Origin: Aquibium pacificus
GTDB lineage: Bacteria; Pseudomonadota; Alphaproteobacteria; Rhizobiales; Rhizobiaceae
Assembly (NCBI RefSeq): GCF_040839445.1
Contig: NZ_JBDPGJ010000004.1
Location: 738,807 to 802,806 of the forward strand
Reading direction: 5' to 3'
Length of the DNA: 64,000 bases
The notes beneath the pieces are model-generated. The model saw only the letters and a list, made by a program, of their open reading frames with translations. It was not told where the DNA came from and made no database searches. Position 1 is the stretch's first letter, and every line of letters begins with the position of its first letter. A program made the position numbers and the translations under genes. This document shows positions 51,389 to 58,356 of this stretch, piece after piece.

Positions 51389-52645
51389 ATGACATCCCAC
51401 CCGCGCGCAATCTCCGCCTCGATCGATCCGATCAAGCTCGACCGGCTGGCCGAAGTGGCCGTCAAGGTCGGCCTGCAACTCCAGCCGGGACAGGACCTCG
51501 TCATGACCGCGCCTGTGGCATCGCTTCCGCTGGTGCGCCGGATCGCCGAGCATGCCTACAAGGCCGGCGCCGGGCTGGTGACGCCCTTCCTCGCTGACGA
51601 GGAGGTGACGCTCGCGCGCTTCCGCCACGCCTCGGAGGAGAGTTTCGACCGCGCCGCCGGCTGGCTCTACGAGGGCATGGGCAAGGCCTTTGCCGGCAAC
51701 GCCGCGCGGCTGGCGATCGCGGGCGACAACCCGATGCTGCTCTCGGGCCAGGACCCGGCCAAGGTGTCGCGCGCCAACAAGGCGAATTCGATGGCTTACC
51801 AGCCGGCGCTGGAGAAGATCGCAGGGTTTGATATCAACTGGAACATCGTGTCCTACCCGAACCCTTCCTGGGCGAAGGTCGTCTTCCCCGGCGACGAAGA
51901 GGACGTGGCGGTGGCCAAGCTCGCCGCGGCCATCTTCGCCGCCTCGCGCGTCGAAGGCGACGATCCGGTTTCCGCCTGGGCCGCGCACAATGCGGCACTG
52001 CGCACGCGCACCGTATGGCTGAACGGCAAGAATTTTTCCGCGCTGCGCTTCACCGGGCCGGGCACGGACCTGACTGTGGGGCTTGCCGACGGCCACGAGT
52101 GGCACGGCGGCGCCTCGACGGCCAAGAACGGCATCACCTGCAACCCCAACATCCCGACCGAAGAGGTGTTCACCACCCCGCATGCGCGCCGGGTGGACGG
52201 GCGCGTGGTCAGTACCAAGCCGCTCTCCTACCAGGGCACGCTGATCGACGGCATCGAGGTGCGCTTCGAGGCCGGGCGCATCGTGGAGGCGAAGGCGGCG
52301 CGCGGACAGGACGTGCTGGAAAAGGTGCTCGACACGGACGAGGGCGCACGGCGACTGGGCGAGGTGGCGCTGGTGCCGCATTCCTCGCCAATCTCGCAGA
52401 GCGGGCTCCTGTTCTACAACACCCTGTTCGACGAGAACGCAGCGAGCCACATCGCGCTCGGCCAGTGCTACTCGAAGTGCTTCCGCGACGGCGCCACCAT
52501 GACGCCCGACCAGATCGCGACCGCCGGCGGCAACAAGAGCTTCATCCACATCGACTGGATGATCGGCTCGGGCCAGATCGACGTCGACGGGATCGCCGCC
52601 GACGGGTCGAGCGAGCCGGTGATGCGCAAGGGTGAGTGGGCGTAG
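51389..52645 (+). CDS. M29-family aminopeptidase (AmpS/PepS-like), complete
   Basis: The protein is 418 aa. It begins TSHPRAISASIDPIKLDRLAEVAVKVGLQLQPGQDLVMTAPVAS, the usual M29 N-terminus, and contains ARLAIAGDNPMLLSGQDP, LADGHEWHGGASTAKNGITCNPNIPTEEVFTTP and GGNKSFIHIDWMIGSGQIDVDG, which hold the metal ligands of thermophilic aminopeptidase families. It releases N-terminal residues from peptides in the cytoplasm. Its last 819 bp form an inverted repeat with the truncated copy at 45330-46148. High GC and chromosomal codon use contrast with the neighbouring insert. Confidence 0.93.
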   Translation: MTSHPRAISASIDPIKLDRLAEVAVKVGLQLQPGQDLVMTAPVASLPLVRRIAEHAYKAGAGLVTPFLADEEVTLARFRHASEESFDRAAGWLYEGMGKAFAGNAARLAIAGDNPMLLSGQDPAKVSRANKANSMAYQPALEKIAGFDINWNIVSYPNPSWAKVVFPGDEEDVAVAKLAAAIFAASRVEGDDPVSAWAAHNAALRTRTVWLNGKNFSALRFTGPGTDLTVGLADGHEWHGGASTAKNGITCNPNIPTEEVFTTPHARRVDGRVVSTKPLSYQGTLIDGIEVRFEAGRIVEAKAARGQDVLEKVLDTDEGARRLGEVALVPHSSPISQSGLLFYNTLFDENAASHIALGQCYSKCFRDGATMTPDQIATAGGNKSFIHIDWMIGSGQIDVDGIAADGSSEPVMRKGEWA

Positions 52646-53035
52646 CGAAGGGACCGGGCGAAAGCGTTGCCCGCAGGAACCTAATAACCTCCCAGTTCGA
52701 TGCCCGGGCGGAACACGTCACGGCCTTAGCCCCTCACGTCGGCACCTTCCCAAACTGGATTGCCAGCGATCCGCGATTGCGTCGCTACCACCCCGCCTTG
52801 TGGCATCGGGTATGCGAGCAACTCTAACGGGAATAGGACATCCTTCCTAGCCGCATAAGCCTCTGTATTGACGAAGAGATTCGGGTTGCTTCGACCAACT
52901 TCAGTTAATTCGGGGTTATCCTATTTGCTCACGCTTCAATAAGCACTAACTCTCTCGTGCATCGAACATTGCTTGAAAACTGTAGCAACAATGCAGTCTA
53001 GAGCTTGTTTAACTTCACGCATGAAAGGAAACGAG
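52646..53035. other. Intergenic region with a possible gene remnant
   Basis: About 390 bp without a supported gene. One frame (52680-52827) ends in FPNWIASDPRLRRYHPALWHRVCEQL and a stop, which has the look of a degraded C-terminus of a hypothetical protein, but I recognise no family. An AT-rich stretch before 53036 probably contains the promoter of the DUF3102 gene. Confidence 0.35.
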
Positions 53036-53830
53036 ATGAACACGACTGACACGAAGCAAGGGGCTGCTCCGGACTACACAGCCGATATCGCCAAGATCGA
53101 GAAGCTTTTCCAGGGTCTCAATGTGAACAAAGTGGAGATCGGCAAGGAACTTAGGAGGGTCAAAAAGGAGGTTGTTCCACATGGCCAGTTCGAGCAGTGG
53201 TGCGAGGATTACTTGAAGCGACCAAAACGCACCCTTGAAGATTACATGAAGATGTCTCGCGCCGCGGATGGGCTTGAAAAGAAGGGCGTGGATTTCACGC
53301 TTTTCAGAGCCTCGGCCCTCGCAAAAATCGGCACGGACAGCTGCACCGAGGAAGCTCTAGAAGCGATTGTCGCGAAGTTCACGAAGGACGGCAAAGCGCC
53401 ATCCTATGACAACGTCGTCAGTCTGATTGCAGCCCACAAAAAGTCGCGGCCGGTTGCGAAGTCGAAGTCCGCCAAGTCGAAAGGCAAGAGGATGTCTGCC
53501 GCCGCCAAAACGAACTCAGCGACGATATCAGGCAAGGTCGAGACCGCCCCCAAACCGTCCGAGCAAATCGCGCCACCTCAGCCCGATGCCGGTGAAACTC
53601 AGGAACACGTCGAACCAGTCGTCGAACAAAGTATAAGTCGAAAGCGAACTGCTGCACAACAGTTCATTAAGGAGCAAGTGGAAAGGCTCCTCGCACTTCT
53701 TGAGAAGTTAGAACCGCACTACCGGGAGGAAGGGCGCAAGTGTTTAACGGCTTTGGGCTACGGTCACCTAATACCAAAAGGGGAGTTATCAGAGACGGTA
53801 CCCGAACCCGATGCAACCGCCGTCCAATGA
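53036..53830 (+). CDS. DUF3102-like protein
   Basis: The protein is 264 aa. Residues about 20-80 (KIEKLFQGLNVNKVEIGKELRRVKKEVVPHGQFEQWCEDYLKRPKRTLEDYMKMSRAAD) match the DUF3102 pattern found on plasmids, phages and islands. A Lys/Ser/Ala-rich low-complexity linker follows (KKSRPVAKSKSAKSKGKRM), then a C-terminal helix (QQFIKEQVERLLALLEKLEPHY). The start at 53036 has AAGGA 8 nt upstream. It is probably nucleic-acid binding; the role is unknown. Confidence 0.78.
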   Translation: MNTTDTKQGAAPDYTADIAKIEKLFQGLNVNKVEIGKELRRVKKEVVPHGQFEQWCEDYLKRPKRTLEDYMKMSRAADGLEKKGVDFTLFRASALAKIGTDSCTEEALEAIVAKFTKDGKAPSYDNVVSLIAAHKKSRPVAKSKSAKSKGKRMSAAAKTNSATISGKVETAPKPSEQIAPPQPDAGETQEHVEPVVEQSISRKRTAAQQFIKEQVERLLALLEKLEPHYREEGRKCLTALGYGHLIPKGELSETVPEPDATAVQ

Positions 53831-54029
53831 CCCGGCCTTGAGGGGTCGGTGCCCATATCGTGCCGATCCCGCTCTGTCCGTCCTCTAAACCGTGCGTGCG
53901 CCTCGCTTGACACACCGCAAGGCAGACGCGCAATGTCGCTCTGTCACACGCAAGGACGAGGGGTACGCGGCATGTTCGACAGGATCGAAGATCGAATCCC
54001 TTTCGACCCGCAACCCTTCAAGATCCCCG

Positions 54030-54950
54030 CTAAGCTTGATCATCCGGTCCTGTCGTGGGCGTGGTCGATACACGAGTGCCGGGGCGCCACCCCCGCAAGA
54101 TGCGAGCAATCGACTCCACGTCCCAGCCAAACCCTTTCAGCCACCCGCGCCCTTTGAACCCCGCACCCTCCACAACAAGTTCGACCGCCTGATACCGCTG
54201 ATCCAACGGGATATTGGCACGCGCGATCTCGACCACGCTCTCGTACGTCCCCCGCATCCGGTCAGGCCCGTACTCCACAGCCTCCCGATACTCATTGCGA
54301 AACAAGACCGGCAGCGAGTATTCGACCCCTTCGAACACCTGTTCCCCATACCCGCGCTCGACAACCTCATGACGTAGCCACAGGGGTCGACCTGGCTCCC
54401 ACTGATTCCGGCGCCACGATTTCAGTATCCCGCCCATGATCTCGCGGACCTCGCCGACCGTCCAATCGTCCGCACTCTGCTGTGGCAAATTGTGAAGACC
54501 ATTCTTCGGCTTCTTGATCGCGCGATTGATCAGGACCGAACCTGTCGAACCGCTTACGCGCTTGTTGATCAGCATCTCCTCGACCAGCATGCGACCGAAC
54601 CCATGATCCATGCCGCCCGTTGGCATCAACTCCAACAGATTATCCACATAGAGCCACCGCCCATCATCCCGAAGTTCGTACAGCAGCGGCGAACACCACA
54701 TCTCGTTCGGCCCGCCCTCGACCACTCTCCCGCCCATCAGGAGCGTCAGGTACGCCATCTTGATATCGCGCAACCCGCTCACGAAGATGTCGACGTCCGA
54801 AGCCTTGTTTCCGATGGCTCGCGATCTGCGACCGGTACCGTTGGCGACGTAGTCCAAAACAAAGGTCGGCCGTTTCCACTTCCGCATAAGCAAGCTGTCG
54901 GTCGGCGTCTGATCCCGCTGCAGGACGGCATCCCATACCTGCATTGTCAC
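54030..54950 (-). CDS. Hypothetical protein, last gene of a six-gene operon
   Basis: The protein is 306 aa from a GTG that overlaps the preceding stop (GTGA); an ATG lies two codons later. It contains NKASDVDIFVSGLRDIKMAYLTLLMGG, GGMDHGFGRMLVEEMLINKRVSGSTGSVLINRAIKK and YSLPVLFRNEYREAVEYGPDRMRGTYESVVEIARA. No signal peptide or membrane helix is visible. I do not recognise the family. Confidence 0.7.
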   Translation of the reverse strand: MTMQVWDAVLQRDQTPTDSLLMRKWKRPTFVLDYVANGTGRRSRAIGNKASDVDIFVSGLRDIKMAYLTLLMGGRVVEGGPNEMWCSPLLYELRDDGRWLYVDNLLELMPTGGMDHGFGRMLVEEMLINKRVSGSTGSVLINRAIKKPKNGLHNLPQQSADDWTVGEVREIMGGILKSWRRNQWEPGRPLWLRHEVVERGYGEQVFEGVEYSLPVLFRNEYREAVEYGPDRMRGTYESVVEIARANIPLDQRYQAVELVVEGAGFKGRGWLKGFGWDVESIARILRGWRPGTRVSTTPTTGPDDQA

Positions 54951-55243
54951 TGCCGCACCTCCGATCCTTCGCCGACCGAAACCCGTTCGATCACCAACTC
55001 CTCACCCGAACCCCGCGAAACCCGAAACACCTCCGGCCGGCGATCACTCTCGAATGAGACCGTCAGCAAGTTGGCCTCGATATTCACCCCGATTGTCGGA
55101 CCATCCTCGACCGGGAATCGAGCCAGCACATGAGCGAATGCGCTGACCATGTTGAGAAACAGTGGCCCCACTCCATCCCTGTACTTCGAGGTCAGATTGG
55201 CAACACGCGCCGCCTCATTCGCCAGATGCTGCATGTCATTCAT
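54947..55243 (-). CDS. Small hypothetical protein
   Basis: The protein is 98 aa: MNDMQHLANEAARVANLTSKYRDGVGPLFLNMVSAFAHVLARFPVEDGPTIGVNIEANLLTVSFES followed by a charged end. It looks like a helix pair and a beta hairpin. Its start overlaps the 61-aa gene upstream by 8 bp and its end overlaps the 306-aa gene, so it is translationally coupled on both sides. The family is unknown. Confidence 0.68.
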   Translation of the reverse strand: MNDMQHLANEAARVANLTSKYRDGVGPLFLNMVSAFAHVLARFPVEDGPTIGVNIEANLLTVSFESDRRPEVFRVSRGSGEELVIERVSVGEGSEVRQ

Positions 55244-55421
55244 GATCCGGCACCTGCACCAAACCCCGCTCCCAACCGTCGCCGAACGCCTCCGACATGA
55301 CCCGCGCACCTTTCTCCGCCTGCTCACGCTGCAACCGCAGGAATTCGCTCACCGGCCGCTGATCCGCCCTCTCTGTGGCTACGTTCCCGAACACGCGCAG
55401 CGCTTCATCGAAACTGATCAT
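55236..55421 (-). CDS. Small hypothetical protein
   Basis: The protein is 61 aa and helical and charged: ISFDEALRVFGNVATERADQRPVSEFLRLQREQAEKGARVMSEAFGDGWE. It starts 11 bp after the stop of the 32-aa membrane ORF and overlaps the next gene by 8 bp. Coupling on both sides supports it as a real gene despite the small size. Confidence 0.6.
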   Translation of the reverse strand: MISFDEALRVFGNVATERADQRPVSEFLRLQREQAEKGARVMSEAFGDGWERGLVQVPDHE

Positions 55422-55432
55422 CGCGATATCGA

Positions 55433-55531
55433 TCAGATTGCGCAGAGCATGAAGGTGACGGTCATGATCATCCAGAAGAGTTCGCGGCCTGTCATCGGAG
55501 CGCAGATGTTGCGAACAAAAGCTTCTCTCAT
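55433..55531 (-). CDS. Very small membrane protein (32 aa)
   Basis: The ORF encodes 32 residues beginning MREAFVRNICAPMTGR, followed by a hydrophobic stretch (ELFWMIMTVTFMLCAI) that could span the membrane. AAAGGA lies 8 nt before the ATG. It fills most of the gap between the 254-aa gene and the 61-aa gene on the same strand, so it fits the operon. Size alone makes it uncertain. Confidence 0.48.
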   Translation of the reverse strand: MREAFVRNICAPMTGRELFWMIMTVTFMLCAI

Positions 55532-55594
55532 TGGAACCATCCTTTCATGGCATAAGGTCGAAACTGAACGCTGGCACCTCAGGAACGCGATTAG

Positions 55595-56359
55595 TCAGTA
55601 ATTCTTGCTGGCTTGGTTGTGCAGCCAATCGAGACCGTCGCGTTCGACGCGGACAAGTCCGACATTGGGTCTCGCCGGGTCCGGTGCGTTGAACAGAACT
55701 CGATTGTCGAAAAGGATCTTCACGATGGCGTCGAGCCGATCGGTTACGTGCAAGCCGCTCAGCTCGCCCCACTCGATGCGCTGGCGGAGACCATCCCGAA
55801 TGGCGCGTAAGGGCGTCGGGTCGTAGCTGCCCCGCAGGAGATTGAAAACCTCGATGGCTTCGTGTTTCGAGAGTGACGGAGCGTTCTTGTTGATCTTCGT
55901 CGCCTTCACCGGCGCGATCTCCGGTGCGATTTTCGGTTTCGCAGGCTCGACCGGCGCCCCGACCTCGACAACTCGATTGATGTTGCCGAACTCGGGGTTG
56001 AGCGGGTCCGGGCCAGCGCGAAGTTCCCAGCGCGCATCCACGTGCATGTTCGCGAAGAGGATCGGCACGAGTTTCCGGGCGTCGAGATGCGGCAGGGTTG
56101 CGCGCCCCGACCGGAAGGCGTCGAGCGTCGAAACTGACACTCCGGTCTTCTGCGCGAGCACGGCGTCGGGGTCGCTCCACGCTTTGAGGACCTTGCGCAC
56201 CTTCGCCAACGTGGCTTCCTGATTTCGAGCGATACGGTCACGCTCGTTGAATTCCTCGTCCACGACGCGTTCCACAGGTCGTTCAACCTTCGGCTTGCGA
56301 TGCGCTTCGGATGTATTGATAAACCCGCTCAGCATGTTGCCAATCTTGTCGATCATCAT
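55595..56359 (-). CDS. HTH-containing hypothetical protein
   Basis: The protein is 254 aa. Residues about 65-100 (AVLAQKTGVSVSTLDAFRSGRATLPHLDARKLVPILF) look like a lambda-repressor-type helix-turn-helix and resemble the HTH of the 81-aa neighbour. A Lys/Pro/Ala-rich linker (VEPAKPKIAPEIAPVKATKINKN) leads to a helical C-terminal domain (SKHEAIEVFNLLRGSYDPTPLRAIRDGLRQRIEWG). The start overlaps the upstream gene by ATGA. It could be a regulator or adaptor of the operon. Confidence 0.7.
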   Translation of the reverse strand: MMIDKIGNMLSGFINTSEAHRKPKVERPVERVVDEEFNERDRIARNQEATLAKVRKVLKAWSDPDAVLAQKTGVSVSTLDAFRSGRATLPHLDARKLVPILFANMHVDARWELRAGPDPLNPEFGNINRVVEVGAPVEPAKPKIAPEIAPVKATKINKNAPSLSKHEAIEVFNLLRGSYDPTPLRAIRDGLRQRIEWGELSGLHVTDRLDAIVKILFDNRVLFNAPDPARPNVGLVRVERDGLDWLHNQASKNY

Positions 56360-56601
56360 TGTTCTCCTGAAGTGCGTTCGCCTGTGGCAATCGGAAACAA
56401 CCCGTAGCTGAAACCAGGCATCACGATTGGCAGGAGTTTCTCGATGGTTGTGTTTGCGATAGTTACGCTTGGACGCTTCACGAAAAGTGTTAGCGAAGCA
56501 TAACTGATGCCCGATTTCTGGGACAGACTATATAGAGAGGATTTGGCTGAATAGGCTATTGTTGCATCGCGAATACGTTCAATATCAGCAGAAATATTCA
56601 T
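56356..56601 (-). CDS. Small HTH protein, first gene of the operon
   Basis: The protein is 81 aa: IRDATIAYSAKSSLYSLSQKSGISYASLTLFVKRPSVTIANTTIEKLLPIVM. The segment LSQKSGISYASLTLF followed by EKLLPIV is a Cro/C1-like HTH and parallels LAQKTGVSVSTLDAF and RKLVPIL in the next gene. A short palindrome lies 29 bp upstream, which suggests autoregulation. Its stop overlaps the 254-aa gene start. Confidence 0.7.
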   Translation of the reverse strand: MNISADIERIRDATIAYSAKSSLYSLSQKSGISYASLTLFVKRPSVTIANTTIEKLLPIVMPGFSYGLFPIATGERTSGEQ

Positions 56602-56629
56602 CGCTGCCCCTCGCTTTAACGTCGCGATG

Positions 56630-56645
56630 ACATTTATATTAATGT
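56630..56645. promoter_or_regulatory. AT-rich palindrome upstream of the HTH gene
   Basis: ACATT-TATATT-AATGT is a 5-bp inverted repeat with 6-bp spacer, flanked by two TGACATT direct repeats (56628-56634 and 56646-56651 region). It lies in the 276-bp divergent region between the HTH operon and the SRAP gene. It is a candidate operator for the 81-aa protein. The rest of the region shows no gene. Confidence 0.3.
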
Positions 56646-56877
56646 GACATTCAATTCAACAATCAAAGCAAATTTTCGCAAGTGAAAGCGCGCATTGGTG
56701 TAACAAGAAAATAGTAGAATCCAAAGTAAGCTATTTGATATTTCTCAATGCCACAGTATAGGCGCCGTAATAGGTCGCCTCTATTTCCTCTTTTGGTGAA
56801 CGGGTTGACGACCGGTGGGTATCTTTGCACCCCGTCGATCACTTGATTTCGTACCAAACGGGCTCCACCATGGTGCA

Positions 56878-57606
56878 ATGTGCAACCTCTACAACGTCAC
56901 CAAGGGACCTCAGGCGATCCTCGAGTTCACGCGGGCGATGATCAACGACGCTGGCAATCTTCAGCCGGGCAACATCTATCCAGACTATCCAGCCCCGATT
57001 GTTCGAAACGGTTCTTCCGGCCGCGAGCTTGTACGGGCGCGATGGGGAATGCCCTCGTCCCAAAAGGCCATCTTTGATGCCACGTCGAAACGCGCCGCCA
57101 AGCTCGAACAGAAGGGCAAGGTCGTCGACTTCCAGGAACTGCTGCGGAACGAGCCAGATCTAGGCACCACCAACGTGCGGAACCTAAGCTCGAAGCACTG
57201 GCGTCCGTGGCAAAGCGTCGAGAGTCGATGTCTCGTGCCGGCAACGTCGTTTTCGGAGTATGGGAAAGAACGCGATCCCGAGACTGGCCGCCTGCCGCTC
57301 TTCTGGTTCGCATTGGAAGAGACCTGTCCGCTCTTCGTTTTCGCCGGAATCTGGACGCACTGGAACGGCGTGCGCAAAGCGAAGGAGGGAAGAGTCAGTG
57401 CGGATATCTTCGCCTTTCTCACGTGCGAACCAAACTCAATCGTTGCACCGATCCATCCAAAGGCGATGCCCGTCATCCTCACAACAGCCGAAGAGATGGA
57501 CGTTTGGATGCGCGCCCCGTGGGAAGAGGCGAAGGCTCTACAACGCCCGCTGCCCGATCACATGCTGACAATGGTCCAGAAGCCCGAGAACGCGGATGCA
57601 GCCTGA
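56878..57606 (+). CDS. SRAP domain protein (YedK/HMCES abasic-site processing)
   Basis: The protein is 242 aa. It must start at 56878 because the family depends on Cys2: MCNLYNV exposes the Cys that forms a thiazolidine crosslink with abasic sites in single-stranded DNA. Other active-site elements are NVRNLSSKHWR (Asn), RCLVPATSFSEYGK (Glu), the core strand FWFALEETCPLFVFAGIWTHW, and IHPKAMPVILTTAEE (catalytic His). In mobile DNA such proteins may protect incoming single-stranded DNA. A small membrane ORF overlaps its end. Confidence 0.92.
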   Translation: MCNLYNVTKGPQAILEFTRAMINDAGNLQPGNIYPDYPAPIVRNGSSGRELVRARWGMPSSQKAIFDATSKRAAKLEQKGKVVDFQELLRNEPDLGTTNVRNLSSKHWRPWQSVESRCLVPATSFSEYGKERDPETGRLPLFWFALEETCPLFVFAGIWTHWNGVRKAKEGRVSADIFAFLTCEPNSIVAPIHPKAMPVILTTAEEMDVWMRAPWEEAKALQRPLPDHMLTMVQKPENADAA

Positions 57607-57709
57607 CGAACCGCCGGGCTTCTTCTCGCGTACAAGCCGCCGAGCATTCTTCGTGGGGATGTGGACGGCATTGGCATGCATATTCACCCTGTGGATGACG
57701 GTTGGCTAG
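57596..57709 (+). CDS. Small membrane protein (37 aa) overlapping the SRAP gene
   Basis: The ORF encodes 37 residues: a Pro-rich start (MQPDEPPGFFSRTSRRA) and one hydrophobic helix (FFVGMWTALACIFTLWMTVG). It begins 11 bp before the SRAP stop in another frame, a typical coupled overlap. Positive residues before the helix suit an N-in topology. It has no recognised family and may be a chance ORF. Confidence 0.42.
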   Translation: MQPDEPPGFFSRTSRRAFFVGMWTALACIFTLWMTVG

Positions 57710-58102
57710 GGGCGAGAGCTCTCCAGATTGTGCAGAGAACCGAGCCGACAATGCGATAGCAAGGTGGTGCAAGGACCTTGGAACAGCAACAATGCGCCTC
57801 ATTCCGGTCGCTGTGCTCGCCCTTTACATTGCCCGTTAGCAGACATCCTCTGCGAGAGTTCGAGGCGACTGCGCAATCGGATGAGTAGGCCGACCGCGAA
57901 GCCGGCAAGCACACAGCTGGCCTCAGAACGGCCGAGCGCTAGGACCTGGTCAGTCTACGCTGCGTGAAGTACCGCTTGCGTCAGGAGCGGGATATCCTGC
58001 CAAAGGCACCGAACCGGGTTGCGCAAGAGAGCAAGGCGCACGCGCACCCCAGTGGGTTTTCCTGCCTATGTGCGCTCACCAGACCGTCTTCCAAATCCGG
58101 AC
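57710..58102. other. Intergenic region upstream of the IS3 remnant
   Basis: About 390 bp with no gene I can support. A long frame starting at 57964 runs into the metallophosphoesterase gene, but its first 131 codons have no protein-like pattern and cover the IS remnant. Confidence 0.4.
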
Positions 58103-58290
58103 CATGGCCGGCGTCTTCAAAGTCTTCCCGTAGCTACTACGCCTGGCGTGGCAGGCGGGCTTCGACACGTGCGACCGCGACATCGACCTTACACATAGCA
58201 TCCGCGCGATCCATACTCCTGCGCGCGGGACGTGTGGCGCGCCAGATGTCCAGGCAGCGCTTAAGGCGGACAGCATCGCCTGTGACAATC
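58103..58290 (+). mobile_element. Decayed IS3-family transposase (OrfB) fragment
   Basis: Fragments in shifting plus-strand frames read SYYAWRGRRAS and then IRAIHTPARGTCGAPDVQAALKADSI. They correspond to the conserved OrfB start of IS3-family elements (SRSGYYAWRxR ... IRxIHxxSRGTYGAPRVHAELKADG). At least one frameshift and several substitutions, plus the loss of the DDE region, show a dead remnant. It lies directly before the metallophosphoesterase-NTPase gene. Confidence 0.72.
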
Positions 58291-58356
58291 TCGATAACTT
58301 GCGCCTTGAAACATCTGTCGCGCTGCGCGAGGTTCAACGGTGGCCGGGATTCTCAG

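Noticed and set aside
53849..54157. 102-codon plus-strand frame between the DUF3102 gene and the convergent operon
   Set aside because: It overlaps the end of the 306-aa gene in antisense and has no recognisable feature or good ribosome site.
57964..58356. N-terminal extension of the metallophosphoesterase-NTPase protein
   Set aside because: The 131 extra codons cover IS3 debris and lack protein character, while the phosphoesterase fold begins exactly at the ATG at 58357.
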